A stretch of DNA of 29,723 bases. Source: Holosporaceae bacterium. GTDB lineage: Bacteria; Pseudomonadota; Alphaproteobacteria; UBA3830. Positions 15,086-23,532 of this stretch are shown piece after piece (within the stretch, counting starts at the first letter, position 1; every line of letters starts with the position of its first letter). The DNA lies in assembly GCA_031262635.1 (NCBI GenBank), contig JAISHN010000025.1:1-29723 (forward strand), in the 5' to 3' direction. Under the pieces are notes generated by a model, which did not search any database, was not told where the DNA came from, and saw only the letters and a list, made by a program, of their open reading frames with translations. A program made the translations under genes and the position numbers.

Positions 15086-16583
15086 TTCCGAAGACTCTTT
15101 TTATTTCGGCTAAGTCGGTAAAATTACTGTCGAGCGCTTCTTTAATAGAGTCTTGAAACGATTTGTCGACTTCGCATAAATTTACGTCGCCGGTTTCCAG
15201 CAAATTTTTCTTCAGGCCTTTGGAAAAATAAAGATACTCCGCCAGAGGAAATCTACCCTTATATTTTCCGTCTATGACTCTACGAACGAGACGCTGCGAA
15301 AAAATTCCGATGAGGCTTGGGACAAAATCCGATAGTTTTAAGCCCAAGTCCAATAGCCTTCTAATTCCTTCGATCGGATTTGCCGCATGCAAAGTCGCGA
15401 GAACGAGGCGGCCGGTTAAAGACGCTCGAATCGCGGTTGCGGCAGTCGCTTCGTCTCTGATTTCTCCTATCAACATCACGTCGGGATCTTGTCTCAAAAT
15501 AGATCGAACGCCGTCTGCGAACGACAAAATTCCTTCCTCGCGCAAGTCTAACTGCCTTACGCCGTCAATTTGATACTCGACGGGATCTTCCAGGGTCATA
15601 ATATTTATCGCCGGCGAACTTATTTCTTTTAGCAGCGAATATAGCGTTGTCGTTTTGCCGGAGCCGGTGGGGCCTACGATTAAAAATATTCCGCTCGGAA
15701 ATGAAACGACGCGTTTCAGCCGTGAAAAATCTTCGTCCGAAAAGCCTAATTCTAGCAGCGAACTAACGCCGTTCGATAAGTCGAAGATTCTGGCGACAAA
15801 ATTTTCGCCGAAAATTCCAGGATGCGCGGAGATTCTCAGATCGACGATTTTTCCGGCTAAATAAATCCGCGTGTGGCCGCTTTGAGGCCGACGATTTTCG
15901 GTTATATCGAGATTGGAAATCAGTTTTAGCTTGGATCTTATCCTCGCCCAAGAATCTAAGTCGATCGTTTTTAAAACGCGTAAAACGCCGTCTATTCTCA
16001 GACGAACGCGAACGAGATTTTCCGCCGGTTCAAAATGAATGTCGCTGGCTTTGGACTCGATCGCTTCAAAAATTATTTTGTTCAACAAAAGCAGCGGATC
16101 TCTTTCAATATCTTCGCCGTCGCATTTCATTATTTCTAAGAATCTCAAAATTTCCGTTTCTTTCGCAATGAAAAACTCTAGTTTTTTGCCTCTAAAACCG
16201 GCGTTTAAAACGTCGATCGCTCGCAAGTCTCCAGGATCGGCGATCGCAATTTTTACGCGCCGACGATCGATGAAAAAAGGAATCGCCAAATTCTGCGCGG
16301 CGATATTGTAGTCAATCGAAGTCAGCGTTTTCTTATCTATGTATAAAAATTCTAAACTAACGATTTCGATTGAATATAATTCAGATAAAATTTTTACAAG
16401 ATCGTCTTCTTTTAAAAAACCGAGGCTTACCGCAAGTCGTCCAAACAGCGCATAGGACTTTCTTTGAGCTTTCGCGACGATAGAAATTTGCTCTTTCGTC
16501 AGCAGCCCTCTATTAGATAGAGTCTCTCCGATTTTTCTGAACGCTAAGCAATTTTCCACGACTCTTCCTCGAACAGACGACAA
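15072..16583 (-). CDS. gspE: Type II secretion/type IV pilus assembly ATPase GspE/PilB
   Basis: This cytoplasmic hexameric ATPase powers pseudopilus or pilus assembly. The 503-residue protein has an N-terminal MshEN-like domain (about 15-150), then the N2E and catalytic domains. It shows Walker A GPTGSGKT (304-311), the Asp box TLEDPVEY (330-337), Walker B LIGEIRD (371-377) and the His box TGRLVLATLHAANP (390-403). The tetracysteine zinc motif that usually follows QRLVR is absent; the sequence there reads RRVIDGKYKGR. The start shown is TTG at 16583. GTG at 16559, with GAGGAAG upstream, is a good alternative. It heads the four overlapping platform genes. A decayed palindromic repeat lies upstream, in the promoter region. 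Confidence 0.9.
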   Translation of the reverse strand: MSSVRGRVVENCLAFRKIGETLSNRGLLTKEQISIVAKAQRKSYALFGRLAVSLGFLKEDDLVKILSELYSIEIVSLEFLYIDKKTLTSIDYNIAAQNLAIPFFIDRRRVKIAIADPGDLRAIDVLNAGFRGKKLEFFIAKETEILRFLEIMKCDGEDIERDPLLLLNKIIFEAIESKASDIHFEPAENLVRVRLRIDGVLRVLKTIDLDSWARIRSKLKLISNLDITENRRPQSGHTRIYLAGKIVDLRISAHPGIFGENFVARIFDLSNGVSSLLELGFSDEDFSRLKRVVSFPSGIFLIVGPTGSGKTTTLYSLLKEISSPAINIMTLEDPVEYQIDGVRQLDLREEGILSFADGVRSILRQDPDVMLIGEIRDEATAATAIRASLTGRLVLATLHAANPIEGIRRLLDLGLKLSDFVPSLIGIFSQRLVRRVIDGKYKGRFPLAEYLYFSKGLKKNLLETGDVNLCEVDKSFQDSIKEALDSNFTDLAEIKRVFGNAYI

Positions 16584-16668
16584 TATTTTACTTCGTTATA
16601 GGTAAGAAAACGTTTAATAGACCGAGTATTTGGTTAGAAAATTTATTTAAAGCTGAGATATCAGGTAT

Positions 16669-16760
16669 TCTCGTCATTCTTGCAAGCGCGACGAAACGAA
16701 GATACAGGTTGCTTCGAGGTTTCGCCGGATTCTCGGGTTTTCAGCTCAAGGATGATAAGA
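16669..16760. repeat. Decayed class I palindromic repeat
   Basis: Ends TCTCGTCATTCTTGC and CAAGGATGATAAGA correspond to the ends of the complete copy at 10150-10240. The inner blocks GATACAGG and GGATTCTCGG are degenerate GGATCC regions. It fills most of the gap between the symporter stop and gspE. Confidence 0.6.
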
Positions 16761-16835
16761 AAAAGAAAAGCCGCAATGTTTCATTTTCGTTATCGACGCA
16801 AATCAAGGTTAAGCCGCGCGAACATCGCGAACAAT

Positions 16836-17969
16836 CTAACGCATTTTCCCTTTTATATTGTCGATCAATTTTGCAAACGCGCCGTTTCCTAGGACGTTGA
16901 ATCCGGTGATAATCGGATCGAAAATCGCGTATATCGCAATTATTAGCGTCGACATGTCGGGCGAGAAGCTCAAATATTTTTCCAATATTGGAACCATAAC
17001 GATAATTCCTCCGGCCGGCACCGCCGCTACGGAAAATTTTGCGATTACGAAAAATACTGCGAAGGCGAGATACGTTATTAACGAAGGCTCTTCTATCCCG
17101 TAGTTTTTTAATATCGCATAGGCTATGGTCGGAATAAAAAGACAATCGCCGATGAGATGAATATTTGCGGTAATCGATATGACCGATCCGGCTAATTCTT
17201 TGTTTTTTGCATTTTTCTGCGCGGATAAAATCGTAACGGGCATGGCCAGCGCGCTCGACGCGGAGCTGAAGGCGACCAGCCAGGCCGGCAGCATATTTTT
17301 TACGCATAATAAGGTTTCTCTTATCGAAAATTTATTAACGATGAGATACAGCGCTGCGATATAGAACAACGCGTAGGCGAAAAAAATCAAAAGAATCTGC
17401 GAATAGTTTTTTATAATGAATTCTAAATTTCCATCCGAAGCGCATTTTAGGACGAATCCCATAATGAACGGCGGAATTAGCAAAGAGATAATAGAAAACA
17501 GTTTGTTCAAAATAAAATCTGTTTTCTCCGCGATTAAAAACGCCAGTTTTTTATTGTAAGCGGCGGCAATCAAACCGGCCGCGATTCCGCCGAAAAGAGC
17601 AAACTCATTTTTTACGACGCTCGGAATTAAAAACGTAAAATACGGCTCTAACGGAACGCTTACGTCGGGGATCGGAGCGAGATTTAAATTTAAGTTATAC
17701 AAAAGCGATCCCACGTATCCGGCCGCGGACGCGTTAAAGAAATTCGAAGCGCACAATCCGCCAAAAATCAAAAAAAACACGCTCGCCGCCTGGTCGCGTA
17801 ATCTTGCGAACGTTTTAAAAAGCAATCCAAAAATAACGAACGGAAGAATGAACAAAACCATGGACTTCGCCGTTAGACTCAAAGCGTATATAAAACTTTT
17901 CGCTTCATATGGGATGAACGAATGCGCGAGTATGGAAACGACGATAGTCGCGATTAAAATAAGCGGCAT
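16836..17969 (-). CDS. Dicarboxylate/amino acid:cation symporter (DAACS/SLC1-like)
   Basis: This 377-residue inner-membrane protein is hydrophobic along its length, with about eight membrane segments, and belongs to the Na+/H+-coupled dicarboxylate or glutamate transporter family. Family landmarks are the serine-rich hairpin FSSASSALAMPVT, the ITANIHLIGDCLF stretch in place of the usual NMDGTA, the AAVPAGG hairpin 2 motif, and DPIITGFNVLGNGAFAKLI in place of DRxRTxxNVxGD. The last two differences remove charged residues that bind the substrate and its amino group in glutamate transporters. The substrate may therefore be a different acid or amino acid. The length is slightly short for the family (about 400-430). 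The ribosome-binding site is weak (AAGG). It is divergent from alaS. Confidence 0.8.
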   Translation of the reverse strand: MPLILIATIVVSILAHSFIPYEAKSFIYALSLTAKSMVLFILPFVIFGLLFKTFARLRDQAASVFFLIFGGLCASNFFNASAAGYVGSLLYNLNLNLAPIPDVSVPLEPYFTFLIPSVVKNEFALFGGIAAGLIAAAYNKKLAFLIAEKTDFILNKLFSIISLLIPPFIMGFVLKCASDGNLEFIIKNYSQILLIFFAYALFYIAALYLIVNKFSIRETLLCVKNMLPAWLVAFSSASSALAMPVTILSAQKNAKNKELAGSVISITANIHLIGDCLFIPTIAYAILKNYGIEEPSLITYLAFAVFFVIAKFSVAAVPAGGIIVMVPILEKYLSFSPDMSTLIIAIYAIFDPIITGFNVLGNGAFAKLIDNIKGKMR

Positions 17970-18077
17970 TTGCCTTTTGCCCGATTAAAAATCCTAGAAT
18001 ATAACCCAAGCAAACCGCTCGTTCAACTTCTCTCGTTTCTCTCATATTTTACATTAGCCAAATTAGACTCGCTTTTA

Positions 18078-18083
18078 TATAAT
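18078..18083 (+). promoter_or_regulatory. Probable -10 element of alaS
   Basis: A perfect TATAAT lies 27 bases before the alaS ATG, which follows a clear GAGGAG site. The upstream -35 candidate TTAGCC (18054-18059, 18-base spacer) is weak, so the promoter call rests mainly on the -10. Confidence 0.45.
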
Positions 18084-18110
18084 TCCCCGTTATTCGTTTG
18101 AGGAGTAAAA

Positions 18111-20795
18111 ATGCTTTCGTCCCAAATTCGCGGCAGTTTTTTAAAATTTTTCGAAAACAACGGCCATAAAGTAGTCGAATCAAGTTCCGTCGTTCCGCAA
18201 AACGATCCGAGCTTGCTTTTTACGAACTCTGGAATGGTGCAGTTCAAAAACGTTTTCACGGGACTGGAGACTCGGGAGTATAAGCGAGCGACGACGGCTC
18301 AAAAATGCGTTCGCGCCGGAGGAAAGCACAACGACTTGGAGCAAGTCGGCTTTACCGCTCGTCACAATACGTTTTTCGAGATGCTGGGAAATTTTTCGTT
18401 CGGCGATTATTTTAAAGAAGACGCGATTTATTTCGCCTGGACGTTTCTTACGAAAGAACTCAAGTTGCCGAGGGAAAAATTGTCGGTTACGGTTTATCAT
18501 ACCGACGAGGAAGCGAAAAATATCTGGAAGAAAGTCGCCGGCGACGTTTTGATAACTCCGATTTCAACAAACGATAACTTTTGGTCGATGGGAGACGCGG
18601 GACCGTGCGGTCCGTCTTCGGAGATTTTTTACGATCACGGCGACGACGTTCCTGGCGGTTTACCAGGGACTCCCGACGAAAACGGTCCTCGATATATGGA
18701 GATCTGGAATCTCGTTTTTATGCAGTTCGAGCAAATTCAAAACGGCGAAAAAATTCCGCTCGCAAAAAAATCGATCGACACCGGACTTGGGTTAGAACGC
18801 GTCGCCGGAGTTATGCAAGGAGTGTTGGACAATTTCCAGATCGATCTGTTCAAGTGTATCATCGACGAGATAAAGGCGATTTCAAAAACCAACTACGACG
18901 ACATTTACCCGTCTTACAAGGTGATAGCCGATCATATACGCTCCGTCGCAGTTTTGATCGCCGACGGGGTTTTGCCGAGCAACGAAGGTAGCGGGTACGT
19001 TTTGCGGCGAATTTTGCGACGCGCTATGCGGCATGGAAATCTTATAGGCGTAAAAGAGCCGTTTCTTTATAAATTGGTCGATTCTTTTGCAGATTCTATG
19101 GACGGCGCTTATCCCGAGTTAGAAAAATCCCGAGCGACAATCAAGTCGACGATTCATATGGAAGAGCAAAAATTCCTGAGCGCTCTCGAACGCGGTTTGA
19201 AGATACTGCAGAACGACGTAAAAGGAATTCCGGCGGGCGGCGTTTTGAGCGGCGACAAGGCTTTTAAACTTTACGATACCTACGGCTTTCCGCTAGATCT
19301 TACGCAGGATATTTTGAAAACGGAAAATATCGACGTAGATATCGCCGGATTCGAAACGGCGTTGCAAGAGCAAAAGAATCGCGCGAAGTGGGTCGGTTCG
19401 GGAGAAACGAAAGAAGCCCCGATTTGGTATGAATTAAAACAAAAATTAGGAGCGACCGAATTCGTCGGCTACGAAAAAGAAAAATGCGAAAGCGAGATTT
19501 TGGCTGTAGGTAAATTTGAAAATGAAAAGTATGAAATAATTGATGAAATTACTCCTGCTTGGATTGATGAAAAGACTGAACCTGTAAAGTACGGTGCAGT
19601 TTCTTACAGAGGCGGCAAACCTTTGCCTCAGTATTTTATCATTGTAAAAACTACTCCATTTTACGCTGAAAGCGGCGGACAATGCGGAGATTTTGGAGCT
19701 ATAAAGCTCAAAGAAAAAGGAGACGTATATTTTAGTGTTTTTCACACTATTAGAGTTTGCGATGGACTTATCGTACATTTAGGAAGTCCAGTGGCAGATG
19801 ATTATTTCAAATCTGGCGACAAAGTTATATTACAAGTAGATTCTAGAATAAGGCAGAAGACAAGCGCCAATCACACGGCGACGCATTTGCTGCAGGCGGC
19901 TTTGCGTCAAGTTCTTGGAAAACATGTCGAGCAAAGGGGATCTTCCGTAGGTCATTTAGGATTACATTTTGATTTTTCTCACTCCTCCGCTCTTTCTGAC
20001 TCTGAAATTTCTAGAGTTGAAGAAACGGTAAACGAATGGATTCTGCAAGATTTAAAAGTAGTCTGCGAAACGATATCAAAAGACGAAGCTATATCAGCTG
20101 GAGCCATGGCGTTGTTCGGCGAAAAATACGGCGATACCGTTAGGACGGTTTCTATTTATGACGAGGATAGACAAAGAATCTCATTCGAACTCTGCGGCGG
20201 AACTCACGTATCGTCGACTGGTAAAATAGGACTGTTCAAAATTATCTCCGAATGCAGCGTCGCCGCCGGAATAAGAAGAATCGAAGCCGTTACCGGCAAA
20301 ACGATTTTAAAGCTATTAAAAGAAAAAGAGAAAATCGTCGATTCTCTTGCCGAGAGATTAAAATGCGAATCTTCGGAAACTTCAATAACGCTAAAGATAA
20401 ATTCCTTGTTGGCGGAAAAATCAGAGTTGAAAAAAAATATTTTGAAACTTATGTCGGATAAAGTCCAAAAATTCTCCAAGAATTCCGCGACGATATATTC
20501 TCTAGCGGTTTCGGACTGCGATATGGACGAACTGCGTTCTTTGAACGAAGCGATCAAATCTAAAAAATCCGCGGGCGTAATCGTTGTCGCAAACAAGAGC
20601 GGCGATAAAGTTTCGCTGATCGTAAGCGTCGCTCCCGATCTGCAGAAAAAATACAACGCCGGACAGCTTTTGAAAATTGGATTAGCTTCGTTGGACGGAA
20701 AAGGCGGCGGCGGCGCGGCGTTCGCTCAAGGCGGCGGGATCGGCGCGGACAAAATCCCCGTCGCGATCGAGGCGATTAAAAACGCGATAGAGTGA
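18111..20795 (+). CDS. alaS: Alanyl-tRNA synthetase
   Basis: AlaRS charges tRNA-Ala and clears mischarged Ser/Gly-tRNA-Ala. The 894-residue protein is full length. It has the class II aminoacylation core (RGSFLKFFENNGH..., TNSGMVQFK..., GDAGPCGPSSEIFYD, GLGLERVAGVMQG), then the editing domain with HTATH (588-592) and CGGTH (695-699) zinc/editing residues. The C-terminal DHHA1-like domain follows, with a glycine-rich GGGGAAFAQGG end. The ATG at 18111 has GAGGAG upstream. Codon usage and CpG content change abruptly at about residues 464-584 (19500-19860): flanking parts are rich in gcg, gac and cga codons, but this patch uses gct, gat and aga, and GC falls to about 28% in places. The frame is intact. 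It precedes the ABC-F gene by 93 bases. Confidence 0.97.
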   Translation: MLSSQIRGSFLKFFENNGHKVVESSSVVPQNDPSLLFTNSGMVQFKNVFTGLETREYKRATTAQKCVRAGGKHNDLEQVGFTARHNTFFEMLGNFSFGDYFKEDAIYFAWTFLTKELKLPREKLSVTVYHTDEEAKNIWKKVAGDVLITPISTNDNFWSMGDAGPCGPSSEIFYDHGDDVPGGLPGTPDENGPRYMEIWNLVFMQFEQIQNGEKIPLAKKSIDTGLGLERVAGVMQGVLDNFQIDLFKCIIDEIKAISKTNYDDIYPSYKVIADHIRSVAVLIADGVLPSNEGSGYVLRRILRRAMRHGNLIGVKEPFLYKLVDSFADSMDGAYPELEKSRATIKSTIHMEEQKFLSALERGLKILQNDVKGIPAGGVLSGDKAFKLYDTYGFPLDLTQDILKTENIDVDIAGFETALQEQKNRAKWVGSGETKEAPIWYELKQKLGATEFVGYEKEKCESEILAVGKFENEKYEIIDEITPAWIDEKTEPVKYGAVSYRGGKPLPQYFIIVKTTPFYAESGGQCGDFGAIKLKEKGDVYFSVFHTIRVCDGLIVHLGSPVADDYFKSGDKVILQVDSRIRQKTSANHTATHLLQAALRQVLGKHVEQRGSSVGHLGLHFDFSHSSALSDSEISRVEETVNEWILQDLKVVCETISKDEAISAGAMALFGEKYGDTVRTVSIYDEDRQRISFELCGGTHVSSTGKIGLFKIISECSVAAGIRRIEAVTGKTILKLLKEKEKIVDSLAERLKCESSETSITLKINSLLAEKSELKKNILKLMSDKVQKFSKNSATIYSLAVSDCDMDELRSLNEAIKSKKSAGVIVVANKSGDKVSLIVSVAPDLQKKYNAGQLLKIGLASLDGKGGGGAAFAQGGGIGADKIPVAIEAIKNAIE
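19500..19860 (+). other. Low-CpG, low-GC mosaic patch inside alaS
   Basis: Only about 10 CpG dinucleotides occur in these 361 bases, whereas typical 60-base lines elsewhere in alaS contain 6-10. The line 19501-19560 has none and is about 28% GC. A milder depletion continues to about 20100. The patch covers the segment between the aminoacylation core and the editing-domain HTATH motif. This suggests recombination with a donor of different base composition. The alternative is local relaxation of codon choice. Confidence 0.6.
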
Positions 20796-20888
20796 TTGGC
20801 GTTAGGTTATTCGCATTATGAAAATTATCCGTTTGACTTTTCTTAAAAATGTGATAAACAACCCGAACGCGGAAGAAAACAAAAGATC

Positions 20889-22463
20889 ATGCTTACTTTA
20901 CAAAACGTTAGCTATAGCGTCGCGGGAAAACTGATTTTAGACGGCGTTGATTTGCATCTCAGCGGACGACAGCATGTCGGACTCGTCGGCCGAAACGGCA
21001 GCGGCAAATCCACTCTTTTCAAAATCATTCTAAATGAACTCGAAAGCGACGGCGGGAAGATTCAAGCGGAACGCGGCAAGAGGATTTTATCGGTAAAACA
21101 GGAAACGCCGGACGGCAATATGAGTCCGCGGGAGTTTTTGTTGTCGCAGGACGCGGAGCGGGAAGAATTGTTGCGAAAATTGGAAGAAAACGCCGACAAT
21201 CCCGAGCTGCTTGCGGAAATTTACGATCGTTTGATAAGTATCAAAGCATTTGAAGCCGAATCTAGAGCCGCCGTGGTTTTAAAAGGCCTCGGTTTCGACG
21301 AGGAAGCGCAAAATCGTCCGCTTAGCTCTTTTTCCGGCGGATTTCGCATGCGCGTCGCTCTCGGCGCCATACTTTTTCAAGAGCCTGATTTGCTTCTGCT
21401 GGACGAGCCGACGAACCATCTTGATCTGGAGACGAGCGACTGGCTAAAAGACTTTTTAAACGAGTATCCGAAGAGCTTTATTTTGATATCGCACGACAGG
21501 GATTTTCTCAACGATACGGTCGACGCGATTCTTCACTTGAAAAACAAAAAGCTAACGAGATACGGCGGAAATTTTGACGCGTTTCTAGACGGTTATGCGT
21601 TGAAGCAAAAAAACGCCGAGGACTACAACGCGAAGATGGAAGCCAAGCGAAAGCATATGATGGAGTTCGTCGATCGCTTCCGTTTTAAAGCGACTAAGGC
21701 GAAACAGGCTCAAAGTCGACTGAAAGCGATTGAAAAATTAAAGTTTCTTCCCGTTGATCAAGACGATCCGACCGTTGCGTTCAATTTTCCCGATCCGACC
21801 GCAGTTTTATCGTCTAATATATTGACCTACGATAAAATATCGCTCGGATACGACGACAAGGTCGTTTTGAAAAACGTCTCGGGAACGATAATGGGCGACG
21901 ATAGAATCGCTCTCGTAGGATCAAACGGAAACGGGAAAACGACGTTCGCAAAATTCCTCGCCGGCGAATTAAGGCAGAAAAAAGGAACGCGAGAGGCGAA
22001 CGGCAAACTAAAAGTCGGATTTTATAAACAGGATCTCTTTGAAAAATTAGACGTTTCAAAAACTTTATACGATTTTATAAGAGATATAATTCCAAACGCC
22101 GCGGACAAGCAAATACGGTCGCATTTGGGGCGATTCGGATTTTCTGGCGAAACGGTTTTTCAGTTGATTGGGAAACTTTCGGGAGGCGAACGAGCGAGAC
22201 TCGTTTTCGCGACGCTGACGATCGAAGCTCCTAATCTGCTAATTCTGGACGAGCCGACGAACCATCTTGATATAGAAATGCGAGAATCGCTGATATCGTC
22301 GCTTGCCTCGTATAAAGGAGCGATAATTTTGATAACCCACGATCGGCACTTCCTAAACCGCGTCGCCAACTCGATTTTTGTAGTCGCCAACGGTTCGATC
22401 GAGCAATACGCCGGCGACGTGGATCAGTACGAGAAACAGGTCGCCGCCGGTAGGAGGAGGTAG
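20889..22463 (+). CDS. ABC-F family ATP-binding protein
   Basis: ABC-F proteins are soluble twin-ATPase proteins, most of which act on the ribosome as translation factors, and some confer antibiotic tolerance. The 524-residue protein has two ABC domains without membrane segments. The first shows GRNGSGKST (about 35-43), SSFSGGFRMR and LLLLDEPTNHLD. The second shows GSNGNGKTT, GKLSGGERAR and LLILDEPTNHLD. Between them lies a charged helical linker with the FVDRFRFKATKAKQAQSRLKA segment typical of the family (P-site tRNA interaction motif region). It lacks the long C-terminal coiled coil of Uup. A TTGACT at 20833-20838 could be its -35. The ribosome-binding site is weak (GGAAG). Confidence 0.9.
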   Translation: MLTLQNVSYSVAGKLILDGVDLHLSGRQHVGLVGRNGSGKSTLFKIILNELESDGGKIQAERGKRILSVKQETPDGNMSPREFLLSQDAEREELLRKLEENADNPELLAEIYDRLISIKAFEAESRAAVVLKGLGFDEEAQNRPLSSFSGGFRMRVALGAILFQEPDLLLLDEPTNHLDLETSDWLKDFLNEYPKSFILISHDRDFLNDTVDAILHLKNKKLTRYGGNFDAFLDGYALKQKNAEDYNAKMEAKRKHMMEFVDRFRFKATKAKQAQSRLKAIEKLKFLPVDQDDPTVAFNFPDPTAVLSSNILTYDKISLGYDDKVVLKNVSGTIMGDDRIALVGSNGNGKTTFAKFLAGELRQKKGTREANGKLKVGFYKQDLFEKLDVSKTLYDFIRDIIPNAADKQIRSHLGRFGFSGETVFQLIGKLSGGERARLVFATLTIEAPNLLILDEPTNHLDIEMRESLISSLASYKGAIILITHDRHFLNRVANSIFVVANGSIEQYAGDVDQYEKQVAAGRRR

Positions 22464-22794
22464 GAGCGGAGTTAGATAATAATGTAGCAGTTTAACCATC
22501 GCTATGAGCGAAAAAAACGAGACTTGCGGCGAGTTGCGGGAGCGAATGATTATTCGTCGCGCCTACAATTTACGGCGCCGCAGAGATGAAACGTCGCCAT
22601 TCTTCCATTTCTCGTCATCCTTGGCCGCAGGCCGAGGATCTAGTGAAACTTTAGCATTTTCTGGATCCTTCGTCGGGCAAGCCCTCCTCTAGGATGACAT
22701 AACGTACTCAAGAAAAAAAGGAACAGTCTCCTTCATTCTCCCTTTGCGAAAAGGAAGCGGAGCAAGGTCTCCTCAAAAGTAGCTTGAGCGCAAT
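22464..22794. other. Intergenic region between convergent ABC-F and lolA genes
   Basis: A 62-codon frame starting at 22504 runs into the palindromic repeat and resembles no protein, so it is not called. The main content is the class I repeat at 22611-22698. A purine/pyrimidine-asymmetric stretch (22710-22770) follows, without a clear terminator hairpin. Confidence 0.5.
22611..22698. repeat. Class I palindromic repeat, complete
   Basis: Ends CGTCATCCTTGG and CTAGGATGACA pair imperfectly, with inner GAGGATCTAG and CTGGATCC blocks. The right arm (ctggatccttcgtcgggcaa and onwards) is nearly identical to that of the copy at 10319-10415, showing recent spread or conversion between copies. Confidence 0.75.
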
Positions 22795-23532
22795 CTAAAA
22801 TCTCTCAAATTCCTTATCGGAAATAAAATGTCCCGATTTTTGCTTCGCGAACGATATCTCCGTACTTTTTGAAGGCGATTCGTCGTTTTTATCAGAAAAT
22901 ACGATCCATCCTCTAAGAATTAGCGGCTTTTTTGAGAAAATCAGCATAACCGCGCCTTCCGCGTTTTTATCTTTCTTACAGAATTTGAGAAATAGATAAT
23001 TGTCCTCGTTTTTTATGGACAACAGATCGACGTTGTCTCGCAGATTTATCTTTCTTTCCAAGAAAAACGATAGCGGCGAGGAATACGTAGACGTTTCGGT
23101 TTTTTCCATTAATTCTCGATCGTAGACTACCACTTTGTTTTCTTTAGCAATTATTACTTTAATCGCCGGATCTGTGTAATCCATTTTCATGAGAAACGGT
23201 CTTTTTAAAAAGAAACGCCCTAAAAACACGCGGCCGGATCTGTCGATTTGTATGAAATCCGCCTCGAAAGTCGTAATGTTGTTCAGATATTGTTCAACCT
23301 TGACGATATAATCGGCCAATTCGTCCCCGATCGCCGTAAAAAACAGGCAAAAGAGAGCGATTGGGAGGAATTTAAATCTGCGCGTTATTGCGAGAAGCGA
23401 AGCGACGAAGCGCGTCAGTCCATAGACGGATTGCCGCGTCGGACTTCGTCCTTCTCGTAATGATGTAACGAGGAGCGAATAAGAAAAATTTGTATTTTCC
23501 GTCATTCTAGAGCGAGCGGCTTTAAAAATCAT
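22795..23532 (-). CDS. lolA: LolA-like outer-membrane lipoprotein carrier with repeat-derived N-terminus
   Basis: LolA is the periplasmic chaperone that takes lipoproteins from LolCDE to the outer membrane. The 245-residue frame has a LolA-like domain from about residue 72 (EQYLNNITTFEADFIQ, GRFFLKRPFLMKMDYTDP, VVVYDRELMEKTET, SPLSFFLERK). A signal peptide precedes it at about 51-68 (RRFK, then a hydrophobic FLPIALFCLFF core). The ATG at 23532 overlaps the ftsK stop as ATGA, so translation is probably coupled. Residues about 23-50 are encoded by a class II palindromic repeat, and residues 7-14 overlap another repeat end (TCTAGAATGACGG). No ATG, GTG or TTG lies in frame between the repeat and the signal peptide, so the repeat must be translated if the protein is made. 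Family call is good; the N-terminal extension is unusual. Confidence 0.8.
   Translation of the reverse strand: MIFKAARSRMTENTNFSYSLLVTSLREGRSPTRQSVYGLTRFVASLLAITRRFKFLPIALFCLFFTAIGDELADYIVKVEQYLNNITTFEADFIQIDRSGRVFLGRFFLKRPFLMKMDYTDPAIKVIIAKENKVVVYDRELMEKTETSTYSSPLSFFLERKINLRDNVDLLSIKNEDNYLFLKFCKKDKNAEGAVMLIFSKKPLILRGWIVFSDKNDESPSKSTEISFAKQKSGHFISDKEFERF
23383..23464. repeat. Class II palindromic repeat inside the lolA reading frame
   Basis: The left arm TTATTGCGAGAAGCGAAGCG and the right arm ending CCTTCTCGTAATGATG are imperfect inverted repeats, with GTCAGTCC and GGATTGCC in the middle. It belongs to the same family as 130-228. It lies wholly within the open frame, between the coupled lolA start and its signal peptide. 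Confidence 0.65.

Noticed and set aside
22504..22692. 62-codon open frame after the ABC-F gene
   Set aside because: It runs through the palindromic repeat, has no good ribosome-binding site and resembles no protein family.
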